Both the position numbers and the translations under genes were made by a program. From positions 1 to 64,000 of the forward strand of contig JAIVJI010000060.1 of assembly GCA_020200135.1 (NCBI GenBank): DNA of 64,000 bases, given 5' to 3'. The notes beneath the pieces are model-generated. The model searched no databases, was not told the origin of the DNA, and was given only the letters and a program-made list of their open reading frames with translations. Within the stretch, counting starts at the first letter, position 1. Each line of letters begins with the position of its first letter. This DNA comes from Acidobacteriota bacterium (GTDB lineage Bacteria; Acidobacteriota; Blastocatellia; Pyrinomonadales; Pyrinomonadaceae). This document shows positions 15,845 to 24,896 of the stretch, in pieces.

Positions 15845-17194
15845 ATGGGGGAGACCGACACCGACGCCGCCGACCAGTTCGACGCGCGCGTGAGCGCCGG
15901 GCGGATGGACGAATCGACGCGGGGGCTGTGGCGGCGCGTGTGGCGCCTGCCGCGCAACGTCGTCGCCATCAGCTCGGTGAGCCTGCTCAACGACGCGTCG
16001 AGCGAGATCGTCTACCCGCTGCTGCCCGCCTTCCTCAAGGGTCTGCTCGGCGTGTCCTCGCCCTACGCCGCCGCCGTCATCGGTCTCATCGAGGGGGCGG
16101 CGGAGTCCGTCTCCTCACTCCTCAAACTCTTCTCCGGCTACTTCAGCGACCGGCGGGGGCGGCGGAAGGGCTTCGTCGTCTTCGGCTACGCGCTGGCGGG
16201 GCTCATGCGTCCGCTGCTCGGGTTCGCCTCGTCCTGGCACCAGGTTCTGTTCATCCGCCTCGCCGACCGCGTCGGCAAGGGCATCCGCAGCGCGCCGCGC
16301 GACGCGATGATCGCCGACGCCACGCCGCCGCACGAGCGCGGCCTCGCCTTCGGCTTTCACCGGGCGATGGATCACTGCGGCGCGGTCGTCGGGCCGCTGC
16401 TCGGCGCGGCCATCATCTACGTCATCGCCGAGAACCGCGCCGTCCCGACGACCGCCGACTACAGGACGGTCTTCCTGCTCGCCTCCGTCCCGGCGCTCGC
16501 CGCCGTCCTGGTCGCCGCGGTGTTCGTGCGCGAGAAGCGCCGGGGCGCGGCGCCCGTCGCGCCGGCCGCCGCGGAGGCCGGGGCGGAGGCCGTCGCCACG
16601 CCGCCGCCGCAGAAGCTCTCGCTGCGGGGCTTCGACGGCAACTTCAAACGCTTCCTCGTGCTCGTCTCGCTCTTCACGCTGTCGAACTCGTCCGACGCGT
16701 TCCTCATCCTGCGCGCGCAGGACGCGGGGGTGGGCGGGGCGTCGATCCCGCTGCTCTGGTCGGCGCTGCACGTCAGCAAGGTCATCAGCTCGCTGGTCGG
16801 CGGCAACCTCTCCGACCGGCTGGGGCGCAAGACGCTCATCGTCTCGGGGTGGCTGCTCTACGCGCTGGTCTACCTCGCGTTCGCGCGCGTCTCGACGCCG
16901 GGCGAGGCGTGGGCGCTCTTCCTCGTCTACGGCGTCTACTTCGGGCTGGCCGAGGGCGCGGAGAAGGCGCTCGTCGCGGACCTCGTTCGCCCCGAGCAGC
17001 GCGGCACGGCCTACGGCCTCTACAACCTCGCCTTCGGCATCACGGTGCTCCCGGCCTCGCTGCTGATGGGCGCGGTCTGGGGCACCTTCAGCCCCGAGGC
17101 GGCCTTCGTCACGAGCGCCGCCATCGGCACCACGGCCGCGCTCCTGCTCGCCTTCTTCGTCCGCCAGAAGAAGATGTCGGACGTTAGACACTAG
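15845..17194 (+). CDS. Major facilitator superfamily transporter
   Basis: A 449-residue protein with about 12 membrane spans and a central cytoplasmic loop (about 222-255). The MFS signature GYFSDRRGRRKG follows TM2 and a second copy GNLSDRLGRK follows TM8. The opening region SSVSLLNDASSEIVYPLLP resembles drug/sugar efflux MFS members. Substrate unknown. The last codons (MSDVRH and the TAG stop) are contributed by the GATGTCR repeat, so the natural C-terminus may have ended slightly differently. Confidence 0.9.
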   Translation: MGETDTDAADQFDARVSAGRMDESTRGLWRRVWRLPRNVVAISSVSLLNDASSEIVYPLLPAFLKGLLGVSSPYAAAVIGLIEGAAESVSSLLKLFSGYFSDRRGRRKGFVVFGYALAGLMRPLLGFASSWHQVLFIRLADRVGKGIRSAPRDAMIADATPPHERGLAFGFHRAMDHCGAVVGPLLGAAIIYVIAENRAVPTTADYRTVFLLASVPALAAVLVAAVFVREKRRGAAPVAPAAAEAGAEAVATPPPQKLSLRGFDGNFKRFLVLVSLFTLSNSSDAFLILRAQDAGVGGASIPLLWSALHVSKVISSLVGGNLSDRLGRKTLIVSGWLLYALVYLAFARVSTPGEAWALFLVYGVYFGLAEGAEKALVADLVRPEQRGTAYGLYNLAFGITVLPASLLMGAVWGTFSPEAAFVTSAAIGTTAALLLAFFVRQKKMSDVRH

Positions 17195-17281
17195 ATGTTG
17201 GTAGCCGCCCTACGGCGCGAGTCGCGGGATTGCGGGGACGAGGCTTTGACTAACATCCGGCATCTGACATCCGACATCTGA
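17172..17281. repeat. Inverted array of GATGTCR heptamers
   Basis: Left arm 17172-17200 and right arm 17251-17281 match as reverse complements in about 22 of 29 positions. The right arm on the minus strand reads GATGTCG, GATGTCA, GATGCCG, GATGTTA, a clear 7-bp period. The left arm overlaps the end of the MFS gene and provides its stop codon. The right arm ends 6 nt before the promoter of the TIR operon. Confidence 0.75.
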
Positions 17282-17287
17282 CCCTTA

Positions 17288-17317
17288 TTGACAGCCTCTC
17301 CGCGCAGGCTGTATACC
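17288..17317 (+). promoter_or_regulatory. Sigma-70-type promoter of the TIR-nSTAND1 operon
   Basis: A perfect TTGACA at 17288-17293 and TATACC at 17312-17317 with 18-nt spacing. Start of transcription near 17324 gives a 5' leader of about 108 nt before the TIR gene ATG at 17432. Confidence 0.6.
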
Positions 17318-17431
17318 AGCCTCAGTATCGAGCGTCCGCAGCGGCGGCCGGAATTGCCCCGGCCGGCGTGCCCCACTTCCGAACCTCAGTCACACAGAGT
17401 CCCGTGCGGGACGGAGTCCCCGCGTCGCAAC

Positions 17432-19048
17432 ATGAGCTACGACTACGACCTTTTCATCAGCTACGCGCACATCGACGACCTGAGCCCCTTCGGCGGTGAG
17501 AAGGGCTGGATCGACCTGCTCCACGAGCGCCTGTCGGTGTTGCTGGCGCAGGCGCTCGGCTACGAGCTGAAGGTCTGGCGCGACGGCCACAGCCTGCGCG
17601 GCAACGACGAGCTGGGCGGCGCCATCGGCGAGGGCGTCACGCGCTCGCTGCTGCTGCTGCCCGTCATCTCGCCGCGCTACGTCCAGTCCGAGTGGTGCAA
17701 CCGCGAGATGGCGACTTTCCACTCGGCCCCGCCGCCCGCCGCCCGCGGCGCCGCGCCCGCCTTCCGCTCGCGCGTCTTCAAGGTCGTCAAGACCCCGCTG
17801 CCCGACCACCTCAGGGCGTGCGAGCCCGAGCAGATACGCGAGCTCATCGGCTACCAGTTCTACGGCGAGGACGAGTCGAGCGGCGTGCTCACGGAGTTCA
17901 GCCCCGACCCTTCGGACAAGCAGTACTGGAAGACGCTCAACCGCCTGGTCGCGGACATCAAGCGCACGCTCATCGAGCTGAAGCACGCGCCAGCCGTGTC
18001 CGCCGCGCCCGCCCCAAACATCTTGACGGAAACGCCCAACGCCGTCGCGCCCGCCGCGCCCGCCACAAACGCGACCGCGCCGACTGACGCCGTAGCAGCG
18101 ACGCCGGCGACAGCGACGCCGTCGAAGTTCGTCTTCCTCGCCGAGACGACGGGCGACCTCGCGCGCGACCGCGAGGCCCTGCGCGACGAGCTGAGGCAGC
18201 GCGGCCACGGCGTGCTGCCCGAACAACGCCTCCCGCTCGACGAGCGCCGGCGGGTCGAGGAGGCCGTGCGCGCCGACCTCGCGCGCTGCCAGCTCTCCGT
18301 CCACATGGTCGGCGCGCGCTACGGCTCGACGCCCGAGGACGACCCGGCCTCCGTCGTCCAAATACAGGAGCGGCTCGCCGCCGAGCGCGGCGCGGCGGAC
18401 CCTTCCTTCCAACGCCTGCTCTGGATGCCGCCCGGCCTCGGCACGCCGGCGCTCGAAGTCTCGGACGCGCGCCAGAAGAGTTTTATCGAGACGCTCCGGA
18501 GCGGTCTCACGGCCGGGGCCGAGCTGCTCCAGACGACCGTCGAAGACCTGAAGACGCGCGCCGTCGAGAAGCTCGCGGCGAGGCCGCCGGCGGCCGTCGC
18601 CGGCGGCGCGCGCGGGCGCAGGCTCAAGCAGGTCTACCTCATCTGCGAGAATCGCGACCGCGAGTTCATACGCCCCATCAAGCAGTACCTCTTCCGCGAG
18701 CAGTTCGAGGTCATCACCTGGCTCGAAGGGCAGGCCGGCGCCGAGCGCCTGACGGACTACCACCGCAAGAACCTGCGCGAGTGCGACGCGGCGCTCATCT
18801 ACTTCGGCAACGGCGACGAGCCCTGGGTGCGCAAGAACCTCGAAGATTTGGAGAAGGCTTACGGCTACGGGCGCGATGACGACTGGACGGCGAGCGCCGT
18901 CTACGTCGGCCAGCCGCCGAGCGACCAGAAGGAGGACTTCCTCACGCACATGGTGCCCTACGTCATACACAACTTCAGCGGGTTCAACCCCGAAGACCTG
19001 CGCGACTTCGTGACCGCCGTGCGCTCCGCGGAAGGAGGCGAGCCGTGA
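17432..19048 (+). CDS. TIR-domain protein with two further TIR/DUF4062-like modules
   Basis: A 538-residue protein. Module 1 (about 1-185) is a TIR domain: DYDLFISYAHIDD at 4-16, LKVWRDGHSLRGND at 46-59, and SEWCNREM at 86-93, whose Glu92 sits where NAD-cleaving TIR domains have their catalytic Glu. A Pro/Ala/Thr linker follows. Module 2 (about 230-385, FVFLAETTGDLARDREALRDEL) looks like a DUF4062-type TIR relative. Module 3 (about 395-535, QVYLICENRDREF to VRKNLEDLEKAYGYG) is a TIR-like fold without the Glu motif. The ATG at 17432 begins directly at the TIR fold; an in-frame extension to 17288 overlaps the promoter. The stop overlaps the start of the nSTAND1 gene (GTGA), so the two are translationally coupled and likely act together. 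Confidence 0.88.
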   Translation: MSYDYDLFISYAHIDDLSPFGGEKGWIDLLHERLSVLLAQALGYELKVWRDGHSLRGNDELGGAIGEGVTRSLLLLPVISPRYVQSEWCNREMATFHSAPPPAARGAAPAFRSRVFKVVKTPLPDHLRACEPEQIRELIGYQFYGEDESSGVLTEFSPDPSDKQYWKTLNRLVADIKRTLIELKHAPAVSAAPAPNILTETPNAVAPAAPATNATAPTDAVAATPATATPSKFVFLAETTGDLARDREALRDELRQRGHGVLPEQRLPLDERRRVEEAVRADLARCQLSVHMVGARYGSTPEDDPASVVQIQERLAAERGAADPSFQRLLWMPPGLGTPALEVSDARQKSFIETLRSGLTAGAELLQTTVEDLKTRAVEKLAARPPAAVAGGARGRRLKQVYLICENRDREFIRPIKQYLFREQFEVITWLEGQAGAERLTDYHRKNLRECDAALIYFGNGDEPWVRKNLEDLEKAYGYGRDDDWTASAVYVGQPPSDQKEDFLTHMVPYVIHNFSGFNPEDLRDFVTAVRSAEGGEP

Positions 19049-22000
19049 CGAGCAGAAACCAGGGGGCGGCCGCGGCCGCCGCCGCGAACCCCTTTCCGGG
19101 GCTGCGCCCCTTCGAGATGGAGGAGTACCGACTCTTCTTCGGGCGCGAGGGTCAGGCGGACGCGCTCGTCGAGCGGCTCGAACGCTCGCGCTTCCTCGCC
19201 GTCGTCGGCACCTCCGGGAGCGGCAAGAGCTCGCTCGTCCGCGCGGGGCTGCTCCCCGCCCTGCGCGGCGGGATGATGGCTGGCGCGGGCGCCGGCTGGC
19301 GCGTCGCCGTGACGCGCCCGGGCCACGACCCGGTCGGCAACCTCGCGCGCGCACTGGCCGAGGACGGCGTGCTCCCGGAAGCCGGCGCGGGGCTCCGCCC
19401 CGCCGAACGCGAGGCCGTCGTCGAGGCGACGCTGCGCGGCGGCTCGCTCGGGCTGGTCGAGGTCGCGGCGCGCTCGCGCCTGTCGCAGAAGCTGCTCGTC
19501 GTCGTCGACCAGTTCGAGGAGCTGTTCCGCTTCCGCGCCGCGCGCGCGGCGGCCGGGGCGACCGACGACGACGCCTCGGCCTTCGTCAAGCTCCTGCTCG
19601 AAGCCGCGCGGCAGCGCGACCTCCCGCTCTATGTCGTCCTCACCATGCGCTCGGACTTCCTCGGCGACTGCGCGCAGTTCCAGGGTCTGCCCGAGGCCAT
19701 CAACGACGGCCAGTACCTCATCCCGCGCATGACGCGCGACGAGCGGCGCTTCGCCATCACCGGCCCCGCACGCGTCGCGCGCGGGCTCATGAGCGAGCCG
19801 CTCGTCAACCGCCTGCTCAACGACGTGGGCGACAACCCGGACCAGCTCCCCATCCTTCAGCACGCGCTGATGCGGACGTGGGACTACTGGTCGGGGCGCC
19901 GCCGCGACGGCGAGCCCGTCGGGCTCGAACACTACGAGGCGGTCGGGACGATGGCCGACGCGCTCTCGCTCCACGCCGACGAGGCCTGGAACGAGCTTGA
20001 GGACGAGCGCGGCCGCCGGGTGGCCGAATATCTCTTCAAGGCGCTGACCGAGCGCGGCGCCGACAACCGCGAGATACGCCGCCCGACACGCCTCCGCGAA
20101 ATTTGCGAGATCGCCGGCGCGACGCCCGAGGAGGTCGCGTCGGTCGTCGAGGTCTTCCGGCGCGAGGGGCGCTCGTTCCTGATGCCGCCCGCCGGCGTCG
20201 CGCTCACGCCCGAGACCGTCATCGACATCTCGCACGAGAGCCTGATCCGCAACTGGGCGCGTCTGCGTGAGTGGGTGCGCGACGAGGGCGAGGCCGCGCG
20301 CATCTACCGCCGGCTGGCCGACGCGGCCGTCGCGAACCGCGCGGGCGAGGGCGGGCTTTTGGACGATGTGACGCTGGCGTGGGTAGACCGCTGGCGCGAG
20401 CGCTACCACCCCAGCCGCGCCTGGGGCGTGCGCTACCACCCCGAGTACGACGCGGCGATGGCCTACCTCGAAGAGAGCCGCGCGGCGAGCGAGCAGCGCG
20501 CCGCCGACGCGCGCGCGCGCGAGGAGCGCGAGCTCGAGCAGGCGCGCGCCTTCGCCGAGGAGCAGCGGCGCGCGGCCCTGCGCCTGCGCCGCCTGCTCGT
20601 CGTCCTCGTCGCCGTCTCGGTGCTCGCGCTCGGGGCGGCGGGCGGCGCCGCCTACGCCTACACGCTGGCGCGGAATAGCCAGAAGCTCGCGGAGGATAAA
20701 GAGCGGCAGACGCGCGAGCTGGCCGGTGACCTGGAAGCCAGCCGCAGGGAGGTCGCGGCGGCGCGTGAGGAGGTCGAGCAGCAGAGCCGCGCCGTGAAAG
20801 ACGCGGAGGCGGTAGCGGCGGTCAAGACCGAGAAGGCCCTCGCGGAGCAGGAGAGGGCCGAAACGGCACTGGCGGAAGCCGACAGGGCGAAGGCGGTGGC
20901 CGGGGAGATGAGGGCTAAGGCCATCGAAGAGGGGCGGCGCACAAGCGAGGCGCTGGTGACCCTGCACACGCAGACCGAGTACGACCACCGGAACCGCGAC
21001 GCGCTCGCCAGCTTCCAGCGCGGGAACATGGACGAGGCCGAGTCGAAGCTCGAAGCCCTCGCGGCGGACTACAAGGACGACCCGCTCCGTCAGGCTTGGG
21101 CCGAGGCGTACCTCGGCGCGGCGCGCCGCCAGTTGGGGAAGCTGCCCGAGAGCGTCGCGGCGCTCAAGTCCGCGCGCGAGATACAGCAGAGGGCCATCGC
21201 GCAGGGGCGGTTGAGTAAGGAAGACCCCGAGTACCTCGACACCCTCACCTGGCTCGGGCACGCGCACAGCGACCGGGGCGAGTACGAGCTGGCGCGGCCG
21301 CTCTACGAGGAGGCGCTCGCGATACGTCGCGGCTCGGGCAGGCACGCCGACATCGCCGTCGGCCTCGAAAACCTCGCGCGGAACTACGACAACCTCTACC
21401 GCGCCGAAGAGACCGCGAAGCTCTACGGGGAGGCTCTGGAGCTGAGGCGCCGGAACCCGCACAGCCCCGACCTCGTCACGGCGCTCAAGGAGGTGGCCGA
21501 GTTCTACGTCGAGCAGGACGGACACCGCGAGGCCATCAAACTCTACGAGGAGGCGCTCGTCCACCAGGCGGCTTACCTCGCACCCGACGACCCGAAGCTC
21601 GCGGACACTTTCGCGGGGCTCGCGGAGATTTACGAAGACACGCCGTATAAAATGAGGGCGGAAATCTACAACTCGCTGGCGCGAGGGATACGCCGGTTCG
21701 GGCACGACCGACACGCGGGCACGACCGGATTCGCGGCGCTGGCGGCGGCGTACGTCAGGGCCGGCAGGTACCGCAGGGCCGGGCTGCTCCTCACCGCCGA
21801 GCAGAAGGCTCTGGCCGAGTCGCAGGGGGCGGAGGCGCGAGGCGCGGTCAACAACCTCGTCAGCCTCGGAGACTTCTACGCCTATGCCGCGCGGCGCACG
21901 CCCGAGGCCGACCGGCAGGAGTTCCGCGCGCGCGCGTCGGAAATCTACGGCCGCGCGCTCGAAATCACCGCGCGGAAGTCTTACAAGGCCGCGCAGGTGG

Positions 22001-22755
22001 ACGCCCTCGACGGCCTCGCGCGGCTCTCCTTCGACCAGCAGAACTTCGCCGAGGCCGAGCGACATTACAAACGCGCCCTAGAAATGCGCGAGCGCGGGGA
22101 GGCCGGCCAGGTCCGGGACGCCGAGAAGATGCTCGACAACCTCGAAGGGCTGGCGCTCGCGGCCTCGGGGCTGGGCAGACACGCGGAGGCCGAGGCGCAC
22201 CTCCAGCGCGCGCTGAAGTTCTACGACGGGCTGAGCGTCATCGCGCGCAACGAGATGGTCGTCCGGCGGGTTCACCCGGAACTCCTGCGCCACGCCCTGT
22301 CCACGCGGCTGGCCGAGGTCAACCGCGCGCAGGGGCGGCTCAAAGAGGCCGACGAGCAGTACAGGCACTTGCTCGGGCCGCTCACGTCCGTCAAGCGCGA
22401 GTTTCTCGACGTGCCCGTCAACGCCGAGAGGTACCTGTACGTGGTCGAGAGCGCGGGGCGCTTCTACTCCGAACGGGGGGACGCGGCCGCCGCCGAGTCT
22501 TTCTACTTGCTCGTGTGGCCCCCGGCGATTCGGCCGGTCGTGAGGACTCTGGTCGTGTGGCCCGATGCCTACTCGGATTCGCTGCCGGAGACGGCCCCCG
22601 CATCTTCGCTCGACGCCGTCATACGCATCCTCGAATCCTACGCCGCGCTGCTCAAGAAGCAGGGGCGCGACCGCGACGCCGACCTGATAGATTTCGGGGT
22701 CAACCGCGTGAGGGAGAGGTTGCTTAACGAAATGCCGACGATGCCCCTCCCGTGA
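19045..22755 (+). CDS. nSTAND1 NTPase with transmembrane segment and TPR array
   Basis: A 1236-residue protein. NPFPGLRPFE at 15-24 and FFGREGQ at 31-37 open an nSTAND1-type NTPase with Walker A GTSGSGKS at 55-62 and Walker B LLVVVDQFEEL at 150-160. A winged-helix-like region follows to about 440. One membrane span is at about 515-538 (RRLLVVLVAVSVLALGAAGG), then a coiled coil rich in Glu/Ala/Arg to about 650, then a long array of TPR-like helical repeats to about 1200. GGAGG sits before the GTG start. STAND proteins oligomerise on binding a trigger; the TPRs would be the sensor, and the coupled TIR protein the effector. This agrees with bacterial conflict or antiphage STAND systems, but signalling roles are possible. 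Confidence 0.9.
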   Translation: MTSRNQGAAAAAAANPFPGLRPFEMEEYRLFFGREGQADALVERLERSRFLAVVGTSGSGKSSLVRAGLLPALRGGMMAGAGAGWRVAVTRPGHDPVGNLARALAEDGVLPEAGAGLRPAEREAVVEATLRGGSLGLVEVAARSRLSQKLLVVVDQFEELFRFRAARAAAGATDDDASAFVKLLLEAARQRDLPLYVVLTMRSDFLGDCAQFQGLPEAINDGQYLIPRMTRDERRFAITGPARVARGLMSEPLVNRLLNDVGDNPDQLPILQHALMRTWDYWSGRRRDGEPVGLEHYEAVGTMADALSLHADEAWNELEDERGRRVAEYLFKALTERGADNREIRRPTRLREICEIAGATPEEVASVVEVFRREGRSFLMPPAGVALTPETVIDISHESLIRNWARLREWVRDEGEAARIYRRLADAAVANRAGEGGLLDDVTLAWVDRWRERYHPSRAWGVRYHPEYDAAMAYLEESRAASEQRAADARAREERELEQARAFAEEQRRAALRLRRLLVVLVAVSVLALGAAGGAAYAYTLARNSQKLAEDKERQTRELAGDLEASRREVAAAREEVEQQSRAVKDAEAVAAVKTEKALAEQERAETALAEADRAKAVAGEMRAKAIEEGRRTSEALVTLHTQTEYDHRNRDALASFQRGNMDEAESKLEALAADYKDDPLRQAWAEAYLGAARRQLGKLPESVAALKSAREIQQRAIAQGRLSKEDPEYLDTLTWLGHAHSDRGEYELARPLYEEALAIRRGSGRHADIAVGLENLARNYDNLYRAEETAKLYGEALELRRRNPHSPDLVTALKEVAEFYVEQDGHREAIKLYEEALVHQAAYLAPDDPKLADTFAGLAEIYEDTPYKMRAEIYNSLARGIRRFGHDRHAGTTGFAALAAAYVRAGRYRRAGLLLTAEQKALAESQGAEARGAVNNLVSLGDFYAYAARRTPEADRQEFRARASEIYGRALEITARKSYKAAQVDALDGLARLSFDQQNFAEAERHYKRALEMRERGEAGQVRDAEKMLDNLEGLALAASGLGRHAEAEAHLQRALKFYDGLSVIARNEMVVRRVHPELLRHALSTRLAEVNRAQGRLKEADEQYRHLLGPLTSVKREFLDVPVNAERYLYVVESAGRFYSERGDAAAAESFYLLVWPPAIRPVVRTLVVWPDAYSDSLPETAPASSLDAVIRILESYAALLKKQGRDRDADLIDFGVNRVRERLLNEMPTMPLP

Positions 22756-22888
22756 GCGCGGGCCGGGGCGCGTGTGACAACCGCCGCGCGCCCGTGCCAT
22801 TATCTTCAACGTCCAGAAAGTAAACAGCCGAAAGCAGTCCCCCGCGCCGCGCCGGGGTCTGTCTTGACGCGGCCGCCCGAGACCGAAG

Positions 22889-24751
22889 ATGCAGGAGATA
22901 GACTACAAACTCGTCGAGACGGCGGAGGAGCTGGCGGCCGCCTGCGGGCGGCTGGCGCGCGCGCCCGAAGTCGGCTTCGACACCGAGACGACCTCACTCT
23001 CGCCCTTCGAGGGGCGCGTCCGCCTCGTCCAGCTCGCCGCCGCGGGCGAGCCCGTCTACGTCTTCGACCTCGACCGCTTCGCCGGCGAGGGCGACGACGC
23101 CGCGCGCCGCGAGCGCGCGCGCACGGCCGACACGCTCGCGCCGCTGCGCCGCCTGCTCGCCGCCACCCGCCCGGTCAAGATCGCGCACAACGCGAAGTTC
23201 GACGCGAAGTGGGTCGGCCACTACCTCGGCGTCGAGCTGTGCGGCGACTTCGACTCACGCGCCGAGAACCGCGACGCGGTCGAGCGCGGCGGGCTCTTCG
23301 ACACGCTGCTCGCCAGCCAGCTCGTCTCGGCCGGCGAGCAGGAGGACCGCCACTCGCTCGCCTCGGTCTCGGAGCGCTACCTGAGCGTGCCGGTCGACAA
23401 GACGCAGCAGGTGAGCAACTGGGGGGGCCACCTTTCGGCCGCGCAGCTCGAATACGCCGCGCGCGACGCGCAGCTCATGCTCCCCTTACGCGCCAAGCTC
23501 GTCGAACAGCTCCGCGCCAACTCGCTCACGCGCACCGCGCAGCTCGAATTCGAGTGCGTCGTCCCGCTCGCCGCGCTGGAGCTCGAGGGCGTCCACCTCG
23601 ACCAGGCGTGCTGGCGCGCCAAGCTCAAGGAGATAGAGAAGCAGCGCAACGAGCTGCACGAGCTGCTCCAGGACGAGCTGGCCGAGGAGCCCGCGCAGCA
23701 GTCGCTCTTCGGCCCCGCGCGCGCCAGCATCAACCTCGACTCGCACGTCCAGCTCACGCGCGCGCTCACGCGCGTGCTGCCCGACCCGTCGCGCATCCCC
23801 GACTCGACGCGCAACTGGAAGTTGGAGCCGCTCGCCCTCGAGTTCCCCGTCGTCCGGCGCATCCTCGACTACCGCACGCTCCAGAAGACCCTCAAGTTCG
23901 GCGAGACGCTGCTCGAAGCGGTCAACCCGCAGACCGGCCGCATCCACTCGCACTTCCACCAGATCGGCGCGCCGACCGGCCGCATGTCATCGACCGACCC
24001 CAACGTCCAGCAGATACCCCACGCCTTCGACATGCGCCGCTGCTTCCGCGCGCCGGCCGGGCGCAAGCTGCTGGTGGCCGACTACTCGCAGATAGAGCTG
24101 CGCATCCTCGCGGACTTCACCGGCGACCCCGGCTTCGTCGAGGCGTTCCGCTCGGGCGCGGATTTGCACCGCGTGACGGCCGCGCAGGTCTTCAACGTGA
24201 GGGTCGAGGAGGTGAGCAAGGAGCAGCGCGACTTCGCCAAGCGTCTGAACTTCGGCGTCGTCTACGGCATCGGCGCGCGCCGCTTCGCGCTGCTCACGGG
24301 TCTGAAGGAGACCGAGGCCGAAGACCTCCTCAAGCGCTACTTCGCGACCTACCGCGGGCTCGACGCGTGGCTGCGCGACGCCGGCTCCAAGGCCGTCCGC
24401 GAGCGCACCGCCCCGCGCACCGTGGCCGGCCGCCTCTTCCGCTTCAACTTCGACCCCGAAGACAAGCAGGCCGCCTCGCTCGCCCAGCGCAACGGCAAAA
24501 ATGCTCCCATCCAGGGCTCGTCGGCTGACATCATCAAGCGCGCGCTGCGGCTGCTGCACGACCGGCTGAAGGAGACGGACGCGCACGTCGTCAACGTCGT
24601 CCACGACGAGGTCGTCGTCGAGTGCCCGGAGCGGGGCGCCGAAGAGACGAAGGAGATAGTCCGGGAGGCGATGTGCGCGGCCGGCAGAGAGTACGTCCGG
24701 GCCGTCCCCATCGAGGTGGAGGCCGCCGTCACCGACGAGTGGGTGAAGTGA
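22889..24751 (+). CDS. DNA polymerase I-type 3'-5' exonuclease/polymerase
   Basis: A 620-residue family A polymerase lacking the N-terminal 5' nuclease domain. Exonuclease site: DTET at 31-34, KIAHNAKFD, and YAARDAQLML. Polymerase motifs: A LLVADYSQIELRIL near 394, B RDFAKRLNFGVVYG near 447, and C VVHDEVVV near 570. The chain is therefore Klenow-like and proofreading-competent in sequence. Such short forms are common as a second or bacterial-replicative accessory polymerase; a separate FEN-like nuclease would be needed for Okazaki maturation. It starts with an ATG at 22889 about 130 nt downstream of the nSTAND1 gene, so it may or may not share that transcript. Confidence 0.93.
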   Translation: MQEIDYKLVETAEELAAACGRLARAPEVGFDTETTSLSPFEGRVRLVQLAAAGEPVYVFDLDRFAGEGDDAARRERARTADTLAPLRRLLAATRPVKIAHNAKFDAKWVGHYLGVELCGDFDSRAENRDAVERGGLFDTLLASQLVSAGEQEDRHSLASVSERYLSVPVDKTQQVSNWGGHLSAAQLEYAARDAQLMLPLRAKLVEQLRANSLTRTAQLEFECVVPLAALELEGVHLDQACWRAKLKEIEKQRNELHELLQDELAEEPAQQSLFGPARASINLDSHVQLTRALTRVLPDPSRIPDSTRNWKLEPLALEFPVVRRILDYRTLQKTLKFGETLLEAVNPQTGRIHSHFHQIGAPTGRMSSTDPNVQQIPHAFDMRRCFRAPAGRKLLVADYSQIELRILADFTGDPGFVEAFRSGADLHRVTAAQVFNVRVEEVSKEQRDFAKRLNFGVVYGIGARRFALLTGLKETEAEDLLKRYFATYRGLDAWLRDAGSKAVRERTAPRTVAGRLFRFNFDPEDKQAASLAQRNGKNAPIQGSSADIIKRALRLLHDRLKETDAHVVNVVHDEVVVECPERGAEETKEIVREAMCAAGREYVRAVPIEVEAAVTDEWVK

Positions 24752-24770
24752 GGGCGCGCGGGCTCGACGC

Positions 24771-24800
24771 TTGACAGCCGCGCCGCGCCTTCCCTAGTCT
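24771..24800 (+). promoter_or_regulatory. Likely promoter of the UDP-sugar operon
   Basis: TTGACA at 24771-24776 and TAGTCT at 24795-24800, spacing 18 nt, in the 145-nt gap after the polymerase gene. The leader to the ATG at 24897 would be about 90 nt. Confidence 0.5.
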
Positions 24801-24896
24801 TTCGGTGCAGAGTCTTTTGCGCGTCCCCGCCGCACGTTCTCTGCCCCGGGCTTCATTCCCGTCGAAGGCATTCTGAAGAGATAAGCAAAAACATTT

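Noticed and set aside
18958-22065. 1035-codon open frame opposite the nSTAND1 gene
   Set aside because: High GC leaves the antisense frame open. It shows no domain pattern, has no ribosome-binding site, and mirrors the coding bias of the real gene on the plus strand.
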